From assembly GCF_000620625.1 (NCBI RefSeq), contig NZ_JIAW01000010.1, positions 124,001 through 188,000 on the forward strand: a stretch of 64,000 nucleotides of DNA, in the 5' to 3' direction. This document shows positions 34,616 through 43,122 of the stretch, piece after piece (position 1 is the stretch's first letter; each line of letters starts with the position of its first letter). Position numbers and translations under genes: made by a program. Under the pieces are notes generated by a model. That model was not told the origin of the DNA and did no database searches. It worked only from the letters and a program-made list of their open reading frames with translations. The stretch is from Mycobacterium sp. URHB0044. GTDB lineage: Bacteria > Actinomycetota > Actinomycetes > Mycobacteriales > Mycobacteriaceae.

Positions 34616-35386
34616 ATGTGTGGGCGATTCGCGGTGACCACCGACCCGGCGTTGCTGGCCGAGAAGATCAAGGCGATCGACGAGGCGACGAACGCGGCGA
34701 AGGATCCGCCCTCCTCGAACTACAACGTCGCGCCAACGACGACCATCAGCACCGTGGTGAAGCGCCACGCCGAGCCCGACGACGAGTCGACGCGCCGCGT
34801 GCGGCTGATGCGCTGGGGCCTGATCCCGCCGTGGGTCAAGAGTGGTGAGGACGGCGCGCCGGACACCAAGGGCCCACTGCTGATCAACGCCCGGGCCGAC
34901 AAGGTGACCACGTCGCCGGCGTTCCGCACCTCGGCCAAGGGCAGGCGGTGTCTGGTCCCCATGGACGGCTGGTACGAGTGGCGGCCCAGCGGAGAGGTGG
35001 GCGGCAAGAAGGCGCCGAAGACGCCGTTCTTCATGTACGGCACCGACGGTGAGCCCTTGTTCATGGCGGGCTTGTGGACCACGTGGCGGCCCAAGGATGG
35101 GCCGAAGGACAGCCCACCGTTGATGAGTTGCACCATCATCACCACCGACGCGGCCGGTCCGTTGGCCGAGATCCACGACCGGATGCCGCTGACCATCAGT
35201 GAACGCGACTGGGACCGCTGGCTGGATCCGGACGCGCCGATCGACGAGGGCCTGCTGCGCGGCCACGGCGACCTCGACCGGATCGCCATCCGCCAGGTGT
35301 CGCGGCTGGTGAACAGCGTCCGCAACAACGGCCCCGAGCTCATCGAGCCCGCCGAACCGGAACCCGAGCAGGCGACGCTGCTGTAG
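34616..35386 (+). CDS. SRAP/HMCES-type abasic-site shield protein
   Basis: A 256-residue SRAP-domain protein (YedK/HMCES family; Rv3226c counterpart). Cys2 directly after the start Met (MCGRF) forms the thiazolidine crosslink to abasic sites in single-stranded DNA; the supporting residues are in NYNVAPT, the Glu in GWYEW and the His in IHDRMPL. ATG 34616 is fixed by this Cys2 requirement, so upstream ATGs in the same frame are wrong. It is alone between a dehydratase and a convergent methyltransferase. Confidence 0.92.
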   Translation: MCGRFAVTTDPALLAEKIKAIDEATNAAKDPPSSNYNVAPTTTISTVVKRHAEPDDESTRRVRLMRWGLIPPWVKSGEDGAPDTKGPLLINARADKVTTSPAFRTSAKGRRCLVPMDGWYEWRPSGEVGGKKAPKTPFFMYGTDGEPLFMAGLWTTWRPKDGPKDSPPLMSCTIITTDAAGPLAEIHDRMPLTISERDWDRWLDPDAPIDEGLLRGHGDLDRIAIRQVSRLVNSVRNNGPELIEPAEPEPEQATLL

Positions 35387-35389
35387 CGG

Positions 35390-36172
35390 TCACCGTCGCC
35401 GGGCGGTCACCACCACGTACGGGGTTTCGAACGACACCACACCGTCGTTCGTCACGTGCGTTCGCAGCGTGGCCTCGAACGCTGCCCGTAGCTGGTCGCT
35501 GCGTGCGGCGTCGAGGTTGTTCAGCAGGGCGACGTGCATCGGTGACTCGCGAGTCATGAAGCCCAACGCGGCGTCCATCGAGTCGAATCGCCATGTGAGC
35601 GAGGCATTCTCGATCTCGACGTCGACGAAGTCGGTCGCCAGTCGTGTGGCGATCACGTCGGGATCGCCCCATTGGTCGGGCGTGTATTCCGGTTCGGGGC
35701 TCGAACCGAGAACCGCGACGATCGGGCTCATGAATGGATTGTTGACATCGCGCACCCACGACGAGAACCCGAGAACGCCGCCCGTCGCGAGCAGGCGGCC
35801 GAACTCGGCAGCCTGGGCGGTGGGTTCGACGAAGATGATCCCAATGTTCGACACCACTGCGTCGAACTCGTGCGCGGGCAGCCCGGTGTCGGCGGCGTCG
35901 CCGGTGAGCCAGTCGATGGTTCGGCCTGCGCGGGCAGCCTTTTGCGCGCCGATCGCGATCAGGTCCGGAGTGATGTCCAGGGCGGTCACCCGTGCGCCGA
36001 GGCCTGCGGCGGCGAGGGCGGCATTTCCGGTGCCACAGGCGAGATCGGCCAACGCGGCGTCACCGAGGGGTCGGCGCCGATGCACGGCGAAGACGACTTC
36101 GGTGGCGATGGGTGCGATGCGCTCGGCGACCGACTCGTAGCGGCCGGACGACCAGACCGTGGGAGACGACAC
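35390..36172 (-). CDS. SAM-dependent methyltransferase (UbiE type)
   Basis: A 260-residue class I methyltransferase with LADLACGTGNAALA (motif I), TALDITPDLI and VVSNIGIIFVEP. GTG 36172 lies 4 bp after the stop of the dehydrogenase gene upstream, so the two are probably co-transcribed; no good ribosome binding site is seen. The family includes ubiquinone/menaquinone methylases, but the substrate is unknown. Its end is 3 bp from the convergent SRAP gene. Confidence 0.8.
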   Translation of the reverse strand: MSSPTVWSSGRYESVAERIAPIATEVVFAVHRRRPLGDAALADLACGTGNAALAAAGLGARVTALDITPDLIAIGAQKAARAGRTIDWLTGDAADTGLPAHEFDAVVSNIGIIFVEPTAQAAEFGRLLATGGVLGFSSWVRDVNNPFMSPIVAVLGSSPEPEYTPDQWGDPDVIATRLATDFVDVEIENASLTWRFDSMDAALGFMTRESPMHVALLNNLDAARSDQLRAAFEATLRTHVTNDGVVSFETPYVVVTARRR

Positions 36173-36176
36173 GGCG

Positions 36177-37025
36177 TCAGGACCCCGTGTAGCCCGGCGG
36201 GTTCGGGGTGTCGACCCAGAGGTCGACGCCCAATTCCGAGCCCGGTACGCAGTCGTAGATAGACAGGTCGGTGATGCCCGAATCCAACAGCACGTCCTCG
36301 CACAGCAGGCTTTGACCGGTGTAGCTGGCTGCGGGTCGGTTGAGAATCGCGTACGCCGCGTCGGCGTAGACGGAGGGTTTGCGTGCCCGGGCCATCGCCT
36401 CGTCGCCGCCCAGCAGATTCTGCACTGCCGCCGTGGCGACCAGCGTGCGAGGCCACAGCGTGTTGGAGGCGATGCCGGCTTCACGCATCTCTTCGGCGAT
36501 TCCCAAGGCGCACAACGTCATACCGAACTTGGCCATCATGTAGGCGGTCGGCTTCAGCCATTCGGACTCCAGCCGGATGGGCGGCGACAGTGTCAGGATG
36601 TGCGGATTCTCGCGGCCCTTCATGTGCGGGATGCACGCCTGCGACACCGTGTAGGTACCGCGCACCTGGATGCCGTTCATCAAGTCGAAGCGCTTCAGCG
36701 GCACGTCCTCGATCGAGCCGAGGTTGATCGCCGAGGCGTTGTTCACGCAGATGTCGATGCCACCGAACTGCTCGACCGCCTTGGCGACGGCCGACGTCAC
36801 CGAGTCGCCGTCGCGAATGTCGCCGACGATGGGCAGCGCCTGACCGCCGGCCTCCTCGATCTCCTTGGCAGCGGTATAGACGGTGCCTTCGAGCTTGGGG
36901 TGCGGCTCGGCGGTCTTGGCGACCAGCGCGATGTTGGCGCCGTCGGCGGCGGCCTTCTTGGCGATGGCCAGCCCGATACCGCGGCTGGCACCGGAGATGA
37001 ACATGGTCTTCCCAGAGAGCGACAT
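36177..37025 (-). CDS. Short-chain dehydrogenase (Rv3224, HSDL2-like)
   Basis: A 282-residue SDR, the same length as Rv3224. It has the cofactor motif GASRGIG, NNASAINLG, and the YMMAK active site preceded by LSPPIRL, a pattern of the HSDL2-like group linked to lipid metabolism. It starts 9 bp from the YbaK-like gene end, on the same strand, giving an operon of three. Substrate unknown. Confidence 0.88.
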   Translation of the reverse strand: MSLSGKTMFISGASRGIGLAIAKKAAADGANIALVAKTAEPHPKLEGTVYTAAKEIEEAGGQALPIVGDIRDGDSVTSAVAKAVEQFGGIDICVNNASAINLGSIEDVPLKRFDLMNGIQVRGTYTVSQACIPHMKGRENPHILTLSPPIRLESEWLKPTAYMMAKFGMTLCALGIAEEMREAGIASNTLWPRTLVATAAVQNLLGGDEAMARARKPSVYADAAYAILNRPAASYTGQSLLCEDVLLDSGITDLSIYDCVPGSELGVDLWVDTPNPPGYTGS

Positions 37026-37034
37026 GGCGTCACC

Positions 37035-37526
37035 CTACGATGCGCGAATGTCGGCGATCACCGCTTCGGTGAGCCGTACGAGGTCACCGGGCGCCAGCGC
37101 CACGTCCCAACCTCGCTTGCCCGCACTGCACAGCACCCGGTCCCACGCCATCGCGGAGGCGTCCACCACGGTCGGGAGGGGCCTGCGTTGTCCCAGCGGC
37201 GAGACACCGCCCAGCACGTAGCCGGTGGACCGTTCGACCGCGGCCCGTTCGGCCATGGCCGCCTTCGGCACTCCGAGCGCCGCGGCGGCGGCCTTGAGCG
37301 ACAACTTGGACGGCACCGGGAGCACCGCCACCGCGAGGCCGCGCGGCACCGAGACCACCAGCGTCTTGAGGACCTGGTCCGGCTGCACGCCCGCGGTGAC
37401 GACGAGTTCGTTGGCGGCCTCCTCGCCGAAGGACTCGGCGCGCGGATCGTGATGGAATCGCAGCACCTCGTGGGGCACTCCCGCGCTCACCAGCGCGGCG
37501 AGGGCGGGAGTCGCTGCGCTGGCCAC
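37035..37526 (-). CDS. YbaK-family aminoacyl-tRNA deacylase
   Basis: A 163-residue YbaK/EbsC-type protein, which hydrolyses mischarged Cys-tRNA(Pro) and related tRNAs. Motifs include the Lys in VLKTLVV, VPSKLSLKAAA, and GYVLGGVSPLG, the usual substrate-pocket pattern. In M. tuberculosis this locus holds two short pieces (Rv3224A/B), as I recall; here it is one intact gene. It is divergent from sigH. Confidence 0.85.
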   Translation of the reverse strand: MASAATPALAALVSAGVPHEVLRFHHDPRAESFGEEAANELVVTAGVQPDQVLKTLVVSVPRGLAVAVLPVPSKLSLKAAAAALGVPKAAMAERAAVERSTGYVLGGVSPLGQRRPLPTVVDASAMAWDRVLCSAGKRGWDVALAPGDLVRLTEAVIADIRAS

Positions 37527-37543
37527 CGGCTCACCTTAGTAAC

Positions 37544-37571
37544 GGGAACAACTGCATACCGCGATGCCGTT
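37544..37571 (+). promoter_or_regulatory. SigH-type autoregulatory promoter
   Basis: GGGAACA (37544-37550) and CGTT (37568-37571) are separated by 17 bp, fitting the known mycobacterial SigH consensus of GGGAAYA then CGTT. It lies about 130 bp before the preferred sigH start, as expected for positive autoregulation under oxidative or heat stress. Confidence 0.75.
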
Positions 37572-37700
37572 GTTGGAGGCAGTCAGCGCCGTCGGCCGAA
37601 TTCCGTCGGACCCAACCTCTAGGATCAGAAAGGGGAACTTGTGCACACGGCTTGCCTGGAACGTCCGGTGGACCTGCTGGACCCGTTCGAAGGGGCCGCT

Positions 37701-38363
37701 ATGGAAGGGACGGTGTCGCCTCAGATGACAGACGTCGACGGGTCGATACCCGCCGCGCCCGAGGAGACGGACGCCGAGCTGACCGCACGGTTCGAGCGTG
37801 ACGCGATTCCTCTACTGGACCAGCTCTACGGTGGCGCCCTGCGGATGACCCGCAACCCGGCAGACGCCGAAGACCTGCTGCAGGAAACCATGGTCAAGGC
37901 CTACGCGGGTTTCCGTTCGTTCCGCGAGGGCACCAACCTCAAGGCGTGGCTGTACCGGATTCTCACCAATACGTACATCAACAGCTACCGCAAGAAGCAA
38001 CGTCAGCCGGCGGAGTATCCCACCGAGGAGATCACCGACTGGCAGCTCGCGGCGAACGCCGAGCATTCGTCCACCGGATTGCGGTCGGCCGAGGTCGAGG
38101 CCATGGAGGCGCTGCCGGACACCGAAATCAAGGCGGCGCTGCAGGCGCTGCCGGAGGACTTCCGGATGGCGGTGTACTACGCCGACGTCGAAGGGTTCCC
38201 GTACAAGGAGATCGCAGAGATCATGGATACCCCCATTGGGACGGTGATGTCCCGGCTGCACCGCGGCCGCAAACAGCTTCGTGAATTGCTGGCGGACGTC
38301 GCGCGAGATCGTGGCTTCCTACGAGGTCAGCAGCTCGACACGCCGGAAGGAGTGACGTCATGA
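37701..38363 (+). CDS. sigH: ECF sigma factor SigH
   Basis: A 220-residue ECF sigma factor. Region 2 is DQLYGGALRMTRNPADAEDLLQ and onward, region 4 the VEGFPYKEIAEIMDTPIGTV helix-turn-helix. It directs the response to disulfide stress and heat (thioredoxins, sigE, sigB, clpB). The preferred ATG 37701 has GAAGGGG upstream; GTG 37641 and ATG 37725 are in frame, the last matching the 216-residue M. tuberculosis protein best. It overlaps rshA by 4 bp, which ties anti-sigma synthesis to sigma synthesis. Confidence 0.92.
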   Translation: MEGTVSPQMTDVDGSIPAAPEETDAELTARFERDAIPLLDQLYGGALRMTRNPADAEDLLQETMVKAYAGFRSFREGTNLKAWLYRILTNTYINSYRKKQRQPAEYPTEEITDWQLAANAEHSSTGLRSAEVEAMEALPDTEIKAALQALPEDFRMAVYYADVEGFPYKEIAEIMDTPIGTVMSRLHRGRKQLRELLADVARDRGFLRGQQLDTPEGVTS

Positions 38364-38671
38364 GCGACGACTTCTCGCGCCCCGAGGATCACGACTTCCG
38401 CCCGCCGGTGGGTCCGGTCGACCCCGAGCATCCCGAATGCGCGGCGGTGATCGCCGAGGTATGGACGCTCCTTGACGGCGAATGCACCACCGAGACGCGC
38501 GACAAGCTGCGTCATCATCTCGAGGAATGCCCGACGTGCCTTCGCCAATACGGCGTCGAGGAGCGGGTGAAGCGACTGATCGCCACGAAGTGCAGCGGTG
38601 ACAAGGCGCCGGATCGGCTCCGGCAGCGGCTGCGGATCGAGATCAGCCGCACCACCATCTACCGCGGTTAG
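38360..38671 (+). CDS. rshA: Zinc-binding anti-sigma factor RshA
   Basis: A 103-residue ZAS-family anti-sigma factor that holds SigH inactive until disulfide stress. The redox zinc motif is His53-x3-Cys57-x2-Cys60, with further Cys at 27, 42 and 78. ATG 38360 overlaps the sigH stop (ATGA). Its last 4 bp overlap the convergent bL37 gene. The N-terminus is rich in Pro and acidic residues. Confidence 0.92.
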   Translation: MSDDFSRPEDHDFRPPVGPVDPEHPECAAVIAEVWTLLDGECTTETRDKLRHHLEECPTCLRQYGVEERVKRLIATKCSGDKAPDRLRQRLRIEISRTTIYRG

Positions 38672-38760
38672 CGCACCGACTTCGAGCCGGCGTTGGGCCG
38701 CTTGCCGTGGTTGGCCTTGGTGTGCTTCCGGTCACGCTTCTTGCGGCCACGCTTGGCCAT
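38668..38760 (-). CDS. 50S ribosomal protein bL37
   Basis: A 30-codon gene whose product begins MAKRGRKKRDRK, then HTKANHGKRPN and a short AGSKSVR tail. This matches the tiny actinobacterial ribosomal protein bL37 found in mycobacterial ribosome structures. ATG 38760 has GGAGGA six bases upstream on the minus strand. It sits between rshA and the TB7.3 gene on the other strand, and its stop overlaps the rshA stop. The last six or so residues go beyond the 24 residues I recall for M. smegmatis. Confidence 0.9.
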   Translation of the reverse strand: MAKRGRKKRDRKHTKANHGKRPNAGSKSVR

Positions 38761-38919
38761 GATGGTCCTCCGTCGAGTCAGTTGCTTACACACAGTCTCT
38801 CATGACCCGGGTGTGCGGTTACAAATCCGATCCTGTGGTTCGATGTACGCGCAGCACTGCTTAGGTGTTCCACGGTCGCCCGAAACCCTGGCGACCTGAG
38901 AAAGACGAGTGGAGTGAAG

Positions 38920-39135
38920 ATGGCCGAGGACGTTCGCGCAGAGATCGTGGCCAGTGTGCTCGAGGTCGTGGTTAGCGAGGGCGATCAGATCGGCGAGGGC
39001 GACACTCTGGTTCTGCTGGAGTCGATGAAGATGGAGATTCCCGTACTGGCCGAGGTGGCCGGCACGGTCACCGAGGTGAAGGTCTCCGTCGGCGACGTCA
39101 TCCAGGCGGGCGACCTCATCGCCGTCATCAGCTAG
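38920..39135 (+). CDS. Biotinylated protein TB7.3
   Basis: A 71-residue free-standing biotinyl domain (Rv3221c/TB7.3). Lys37 in ESMKMEIP is the biotin attachment site; the rest forms the usual flattened barrel with hydrophobic repeats. It could be a biotin carrier for an acyl-CoA carboxylase, but the enzyme it serves is not established. ATG 38920 gives the family length; an ATG two codons earlier is possible. Confidence 0.92.
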   Translation: MAEDVRAEIVASVLEVVVSEGDQIGEGDTLVLLESMKMEIPVLAEVAGTVTEVKVSVGDVIQAGDLIAVIS

Positions 39136-39161
39136 GGCGCCGAGCGCCCTGAAGGACACCC

Positions 39162-40673
39162 ATGTCGACGCTCGGTGATCTCCTCGCCGAGCACACCGTC
39201 CTGCCCGGCAGCGCCGTGGACCACCTGCACGCGGTGGTTGGCGAATGGCAGCTGCTGGCCGACCTCTCCTTCGCCGATTACCTCATGTGGGTGCGCCGTG
39301 ACGACGGCAATCTGGTGTGCGTCGCCCAGATCAGGCCCAATACCGCGCCCACCGTGGTGCTGGCCGACGCCGTCGGCACCCTCAACACGGGCGACGACAT
39401 GCCGGTGGTGCTCGCCGCGTTCGAGTCTGGCCACATCGGTCGGGAAAGTGACGCGGGACAGGGCAATTCGCACGGGAATTCGCATGACGGCGTCTGGCTC
39501 GACGTCGAGGCCGTCCCGGTCCGTCACGCCGACCAGGTGGTCGCCGTCCTCACCCATCAGACGGCATTGGCCGACCGGCGCAAGGCCAGCCCCCTGGAGC
39601 GCGCGTATTTGGACTGTGCCCGCGACCTGTTGCACATGCTGTCGGAGGGCACCTTCCCCAACGTCGGGGATCTGGCGATGTCGCGCTCGAGCCCGCGCGT
39701 GGGCGACGGCTTCATCCGGCTGGATGGCGGGGGAGGAGTCGAGTACGCCAGTCCGAACGCGATCTCGGCCTATCACCGCATGGGTCTGGCCGCCGAACTC
39801 GAGGGGCACAACCTCGTCACCGTCACCCGGCCACTGATCACCGACCCGTTCGAGGCGCAGGAGCTGGCCAACCACGTGAGGGACTCGCTGGCAGGTGGCT
39901 CCAGCATGCGCATGGAGGTCGACGCGGGCGGTGCGGCCGTGCTGCTGCGCACGCTGCCGCTGGTGGCGAACGGAAAGGCCACCGGCGCCGCCGTCCTGAT
40001 CCGCGACGTCACCGAGGTGAAGCGCCGCGACCGTGCGCTGCTGTCCAAGGACGCGACCATTCGTGAGATCCATCACCGGGTGAAGAACAACCTGCAGACG
40101 GTGGCGGCGCTGCTGCGTCTGCAGGCCCGCCGCACCAACAATCCGGAGGGGCGCGAGGCGCTCATCGAATCGGTGCGACGGGTGTCGTCGATCGCGATGG
40201 TGCATGACGTGTTGTCGATGTCGGTGGACGAGGAGGTCAACCTCGACGAGGTCGTGGACCGAATCCTGCCGATCATGAATGACGTCGCATCGGTGGACAC
40301 CCCCATCCGGATCGTCCGCGAAGGCGCCCTGGGCATGCTCGACGCCGACCGGGCCACGGCGCTGGTCATGGTGGTCACGGAGTTGGTGCAGAACGCGATC
40401 GAGCACGCCTACGACGAGTCGACCCCACAGGGCTGCGTGACGATTCGGTCCGAGCGCTCGGCGCGTTGGCTCGACGTCGTGGTGCACGACGACGGTCGCG
40501 GACTTCCGGAGGGATTCAGCCTCGAGAAGTCGGACCGGTTGGGTTTGCAAATCGTGCGCACCCTCGTGGGTGCGGAATTGGACGGCTCACTGGGGATGCA
40601 CCAAGCACCCAACGGAGGCACCGAAGTGGTGCTGCGCGTGCCGATTGGCAGACGCACCCGGCTGGCGCAATGA
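39162..40673 (+). CDS. pdtaS: Sensor histidine kinase PdtaS
   Basis: A 503-residue soluble kinase (Rv3220c). It has a GAF domain (about 1-140), a PAS domain (about 175-290) and a HisKA_2/HATPase module with IHHRVKNNLQTVAALLRL (His304/305), then ELVQNAIEHAY, DDGRG and LGLQIV. It phosphorylates the RNA-binding antiterminator PdtaR, not found here, and takes part in nitric oxide and copper signalling in M. tuberculosis. ATG 39162 follows AAGGA. No membrane segment is present. Confidence 0.93.
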   Translation: MSTLGDLLAEHTVLPGSAVDHLHAVVGEWQLLADLSFADYLMWVRRDDGNLVCVAQIRPNTAPTVVLADAVGTLNTGDDMPVVLAAFESGHIGRESDAGQGNSHGNSHDGVWLDVEAVPVRHADQVVAVLTHQTALADRRKASPLERAYLDCARDLLHMLSEGTFPNVGDLAMSRSSPRVGDGFIRLDGGGGVEYASPNAISAYHRMGLAAELEGHNLVTVTRPLITDPFEAQELANHVRDSLAGGSSMRMEVDAGGAAVLLRTLPLVANGKATGAAVLIRDVTEVKRRDRALLSKDATIREIHHRVKNNLQTVAALLRLQARRTNNPEGREALIESVRRVSSIAMVHDVLSMSVDEEVNLDEVVDRILPIMNDVASVDTPIRIVREGALGMLDADRATALVMVVTELVQNAIEHAYDESTPQGCVTIRSERSARWLDVVVHDDGRGLPEGFSLEKSDRLGLQIVRTLVGAELDGSLGMHQAPNGGTEVVLRVPIGRRTRLAQ

Positions 40674-40758
40674 CCGACCACCGTTGGTTGCCTTGGCGTA
40701 CGCAGACTTACGGCCCCGGTTTTCACCGGGGCCGTAAGTTTGGTAGATCGCGGTAGAG

Positions 40759-41013
40759 CTAGACGGTTGTACGCGCCTTGGTGCGCGCGTTGCGGCGCTT
40801 GAGGGCGCGGCGTTCGTCTTCGCTCATGCCGCCCCAGACGCCGGCGTCCTGGCCGGACTCAAGGGCCCAGCTGAGGCACTCGGTCGTCACCGGGCAGCGG
40901 TTGCAGACAAGCTTTGCGTCAGCGATCTGAGCGAGCGCCGGGCCGCTATTCCCTACCGGGAAGAACAGTTCCGGATCCTCGTCACGACAGACCGCCTTGT
41001 GCCGCCAATCCAT
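40759..41013 (-). CDS. whiB1: Iron-sulfur transcription factor WhiB1
   Basis: An 84-residue WhiB protein with cluster ligands Cys9, Cys37, Cys40 and Cys46 and the GVWGGMSEDERR turn. The 4Fe-4S cluster reacts with nitric oxide and the protein partners the principal sigma factor; WhiB1 is essential in M. tuberculosis. ATG 41013 gives the exact family length. It is convergent with pdtaS and has a long upstream region of about 250 bp. Confidence 0.95.
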   Translation of the reverse strand: MDWRHKAVCRDEDPELFFPVGNSGPALAQIADAKLVCNRCPVTTECLSWALESGQDAGVWGGMSEDERRALKRRNARTKARTTV

Positions 41014-41066
41014 AGCTTCCAACTCCTTATCGTGTGCGCAGCAAGACGCACGAGCTTTTCTTCGGC

Positions 41067-41153
41067 TGTTAACGCGTGCATTCGGAATGTTTCTGCACTG
41101 TTGCATCCGATGCTTCCACAGGCTTAACAGATGTCAATAGAAGCGCGTTAACA
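41067..41153. promoter_or_regulatory. Inverted repeat TGTTAACGCG/CGCGTTAACA upstream of whiB1
   Basis: TGTTAACGCG (41067-41076) and its exact complement CGCGTTAACA (41144-41153) are 67 bp apart, in the AT-richer 247-bp region before whiB1. Two opposed copies of one 10-mer suggest a site for a looping or dimer-pairing regulator. The binding protein is unknown. The rest of the gap shows no gene. Confidence 0.5.
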
Positions 41154-41260
41154 CGTGTGCAATGTCACTGGGGCAATGCGTTACCAGAACCCTTACCCGT
41201 TTGTACTACACTAAACCCACTTGCGCCCTTAATTGAATCCTGTGAACGCATAACTCCAGG

Positions 41261-42223
41261 TCAAGAGGTTATTGCGGGCGGTGCAACGACGCCCAGAGCA
41301 TCCGGTACGGCGGTGAACGTCATCGTTTCGCGCAGACCTACGTAATCTCCGTCGATCTGACAGGCCACGGGCGCCTCACTCGCCACCCGGACCCACGCCA
41401 GGTCGTCCTCGCGGACCAGATGCTTGGCCTCGAGCCGGGGCTTACGGGACAGCATCCGACCCACCAGCCGCAGATTCGCCCACACGTTCATGCTGGTGAC
41501 GGCGAAGACGCCAACCCCCGTCTCGAACGTCGTGGTGGGGTTCGTCCACACCGGTCGGGTGTTCGCGTAGGTCCACGGGCTGGAGTTGGACACGAATGCG
41601 AAGTGCACGCCGTCGACGGGCTCCTGACCGGGCAGGTGCACGGTCAGCGACGGCTCCCGCCGAGCGCTGGCCAGCATTTCGCGCACCGCGACGCGGATGT
41701 AGCGCGACGCGGTGACCTTGCGGCCCTTCTCCCGCTGAGCCTCGACGGCGGCGACGACGTCACCGTCGACGCCCATGCCCGCGGTGAAGACTGCCCAGCG
41801 TTCACCGCAGTCCATCAACCCGATGCGCCGCCAGGGCACTCCGCGGCGATAGTCGCCGAGAACGTCGATGAGCTGATTCGTCGCCTGGATCGGGTCGGCG
41901 CTGATGCCGAGCGCGCGGGCGAAGACGTTGGCAGAACCGCCGGGCACCACCCCCACCGCCGGCTGCCGCTGTGTGGGGCCGCGGCTGCCGCAATCGCCGA
42001 GGATGCCGTTGGCCACCTCGTTCACCGTGCCGTCGCCGCCGTGGACGATCACCACGTCGATTCCGTCGCGGGTGGCGTCACGAGCGATCTCGATGGCATG
42101 CCCGCGGTGGTCGGTGTGGACGACCGTCAGGCTGACCCTGCTCTCCAGCGCGTGCGCGAGGAGATCGCGTCCCGCTGCGGTGGTCGATGTCGCGTTCGGG
42201 TTCACGATCAGCACGGCACGCAC
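41261..42223 (-). CDS. Diacylglycerol kinase-family lipid kinase (Rv3218)
   Basis: A 320-residue protein with the DAGK catalytic motif VIVHGGDGTVNEV near residue 60 and GVVPGGSANVFARAL after it, the ATP-binding signature of diacylglycerol and sphingosine kinases. The C-terminal half has the expected beta-sandwich motifs (FTAGMGVDGDVV and CQIDGDY). The lipid substrate is unknown. It is transcribed toward whiB1. Confidence 0.85.
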   Translation of the reverse strand: MRAVLIVNPNATSTTAAGRDLLAHALESRVSLTVVHTDHRGHAIEIARDATRDGIDVVIVHGGDGTVNEVANGILGDCGSRGPTQRQPAVGVVPGGSANVFARALGISADPIQATNQLIDVLGDYRRGVPWRRIGLMDCGERWAVFTAGMGVDGDVVAAVEAQREKGRKVTASRYIRVAVREMLASARREPSLTVHLPGQEPVDGVHFAFVSNSSPWTYANTRPVWTNPTTTFETGVGVFAVTSMNVWANLRLVGRMLSRKPRLEAKHLVREDDLAWVRVASEAPVACQIDGDYVGLRETMTFTAVPDALGVVAPPAITS

Positions 42224-42265
42224 GGGACGTCAGCCTAACCGTCGCCAAGCTCTAGGCTGGCCGTC

Positions 42266-42691
42266 GTGATCGTTCCCGCACCGGCGACGGTGCGTCAGGC
42301 CGGTGCCTTGGTGGCACTCGAGGGCGCCGCTGCCGTCATCGTGGCCGCGGTGCTGGTGGTGCTCCACCTGGGCGGCTCCGAGGACCCTCCTGGCTTCAGC
42401 GGGTACGGCACGGCGGGGTGGTTCGTCGTGATGGGCTCCGCCGTACTCGCGGCCGGCTGGGCGTTGTGGACGGGCCGCCGGTGGGGCCGAGGGATCGCGG
42501 TGTTCGCCCAACTCCTGCTCCTGCCGGTCGCCTGGTACATGGCTGTCGGCTCACAACAGTGGCTCTACGGCGTGCCCATCGCCATCGTCGCGGTGTTGGT
42601 CCTGGTACTGCTGTTCAGCAGGCCGACCCTGGAGTGGTTGGCGGTTCAGTCACCCGCGAGTGCGGACAACTCGGGTCCCGACACCCGGTAG
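42266..42691 (+). CDS. Small four-helix membrane protein (Rv3217c)
   Basis: A 141-residue protein with four hydrophobic segments (about 12-35, 50-67, 73-91 and 98-117). It is conserved in mycobacteria at this place; function unknown. GTG 42266 is the start. The last 46 bp overlap the end of the convergent acetyltransferase gene, so the two 3' ends are antisense to each other. Confidence 0.8.
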   Translation: MIVPAPATVRQAGALVALEGAAAVIVAAVLVVLHLGGSEDPPGFSGYGTAGWFVVMGSAVLAAGWALWTGRRWGRGIAVFAQLLLLPVAWYMAVGSQQWLYGVPIAIVAVLVLVLLFSRPTLEWLAVQSPASADNSGPDTR

Positions 42692-43122
42692 GTGATCCAG
42701 TCGGTCTGCGGGCGCCCGCCGACCGCGTCGTACAGGCCGATCGCGTTGACGTTCCAGTCCAGCACCGCCCACGACAACCGGGTGTAGCCGCCTTCCACGC
42801 ATTCGCGGGCCAACGTCGACAGCAGCTTGCGGCCGAGGCCGAGCCTGCGGAACTGGGGCCGGACGAACAGGTCCTCGAGGTAGATGCCGGCCACGCCGTC
42901 CCAGGTGGAGAAGTTGCGGAACCACAGCGCACAGGCAGCGGGCTGCCCGTCGACCTCGGCGATGTGTGCCTGTACCGACGGCGCGTCGCCGAAAAGCGCT
43001 GTGCGCATTTGGGATTCGGTGACCACGCACTCGGCCGCGGCGTGTTCGAATTCGGCCAGCTCGTGCACCATGGCGGTCAGCTCTGCCTCGTCACCGGGCC
43101 GGACACGGCGAATCTGGATCAT
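42646..43122 (-). CDS. GNAT-family N-acetyltransferase (Rv3216)
   Basis: A 158-residue GNAT acetyltransferase similar to the spermidine/diamine acetyltransferase type. IYLEDLFVRPQFRRLGLGRKLL contains the acetyl-CoA loop (R-x-x-G-L-G), and WAVLDWNVNAIGLYDAVG is the typical distal motif. The substrate is unknown. Its ATG overlaps the entC stop by 4 bp, so it is coupled to entC. Confidence 0.88.
   Translation of the reverse strand: MIQIRRVRPGDEAELTAMVHELAEFEHAAAECVVTESQMRTALFGDAPSVQAHIAEVDGQPAACALWFRNFSTWDGVAGIYLEDLFVRPQFRRLGLGRKLLSTLARECVEGGYTRLSWAVLDWNVNAIGLYDAVGGRPQTDWITYRVSGPELSALAGD

Noticed and set aside
38693..38899. Plus-strand frame of 68 codons
   Set aside because: It is the shadow of the bL37 gene and lacks a start signal.
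41151..41167. CRP-like site (TGTGCAATGTCAC) upstream of whiB1
   Set aside because: The half-site spacing is two bases too short for the TGTGA-N6-TCACA consensus.
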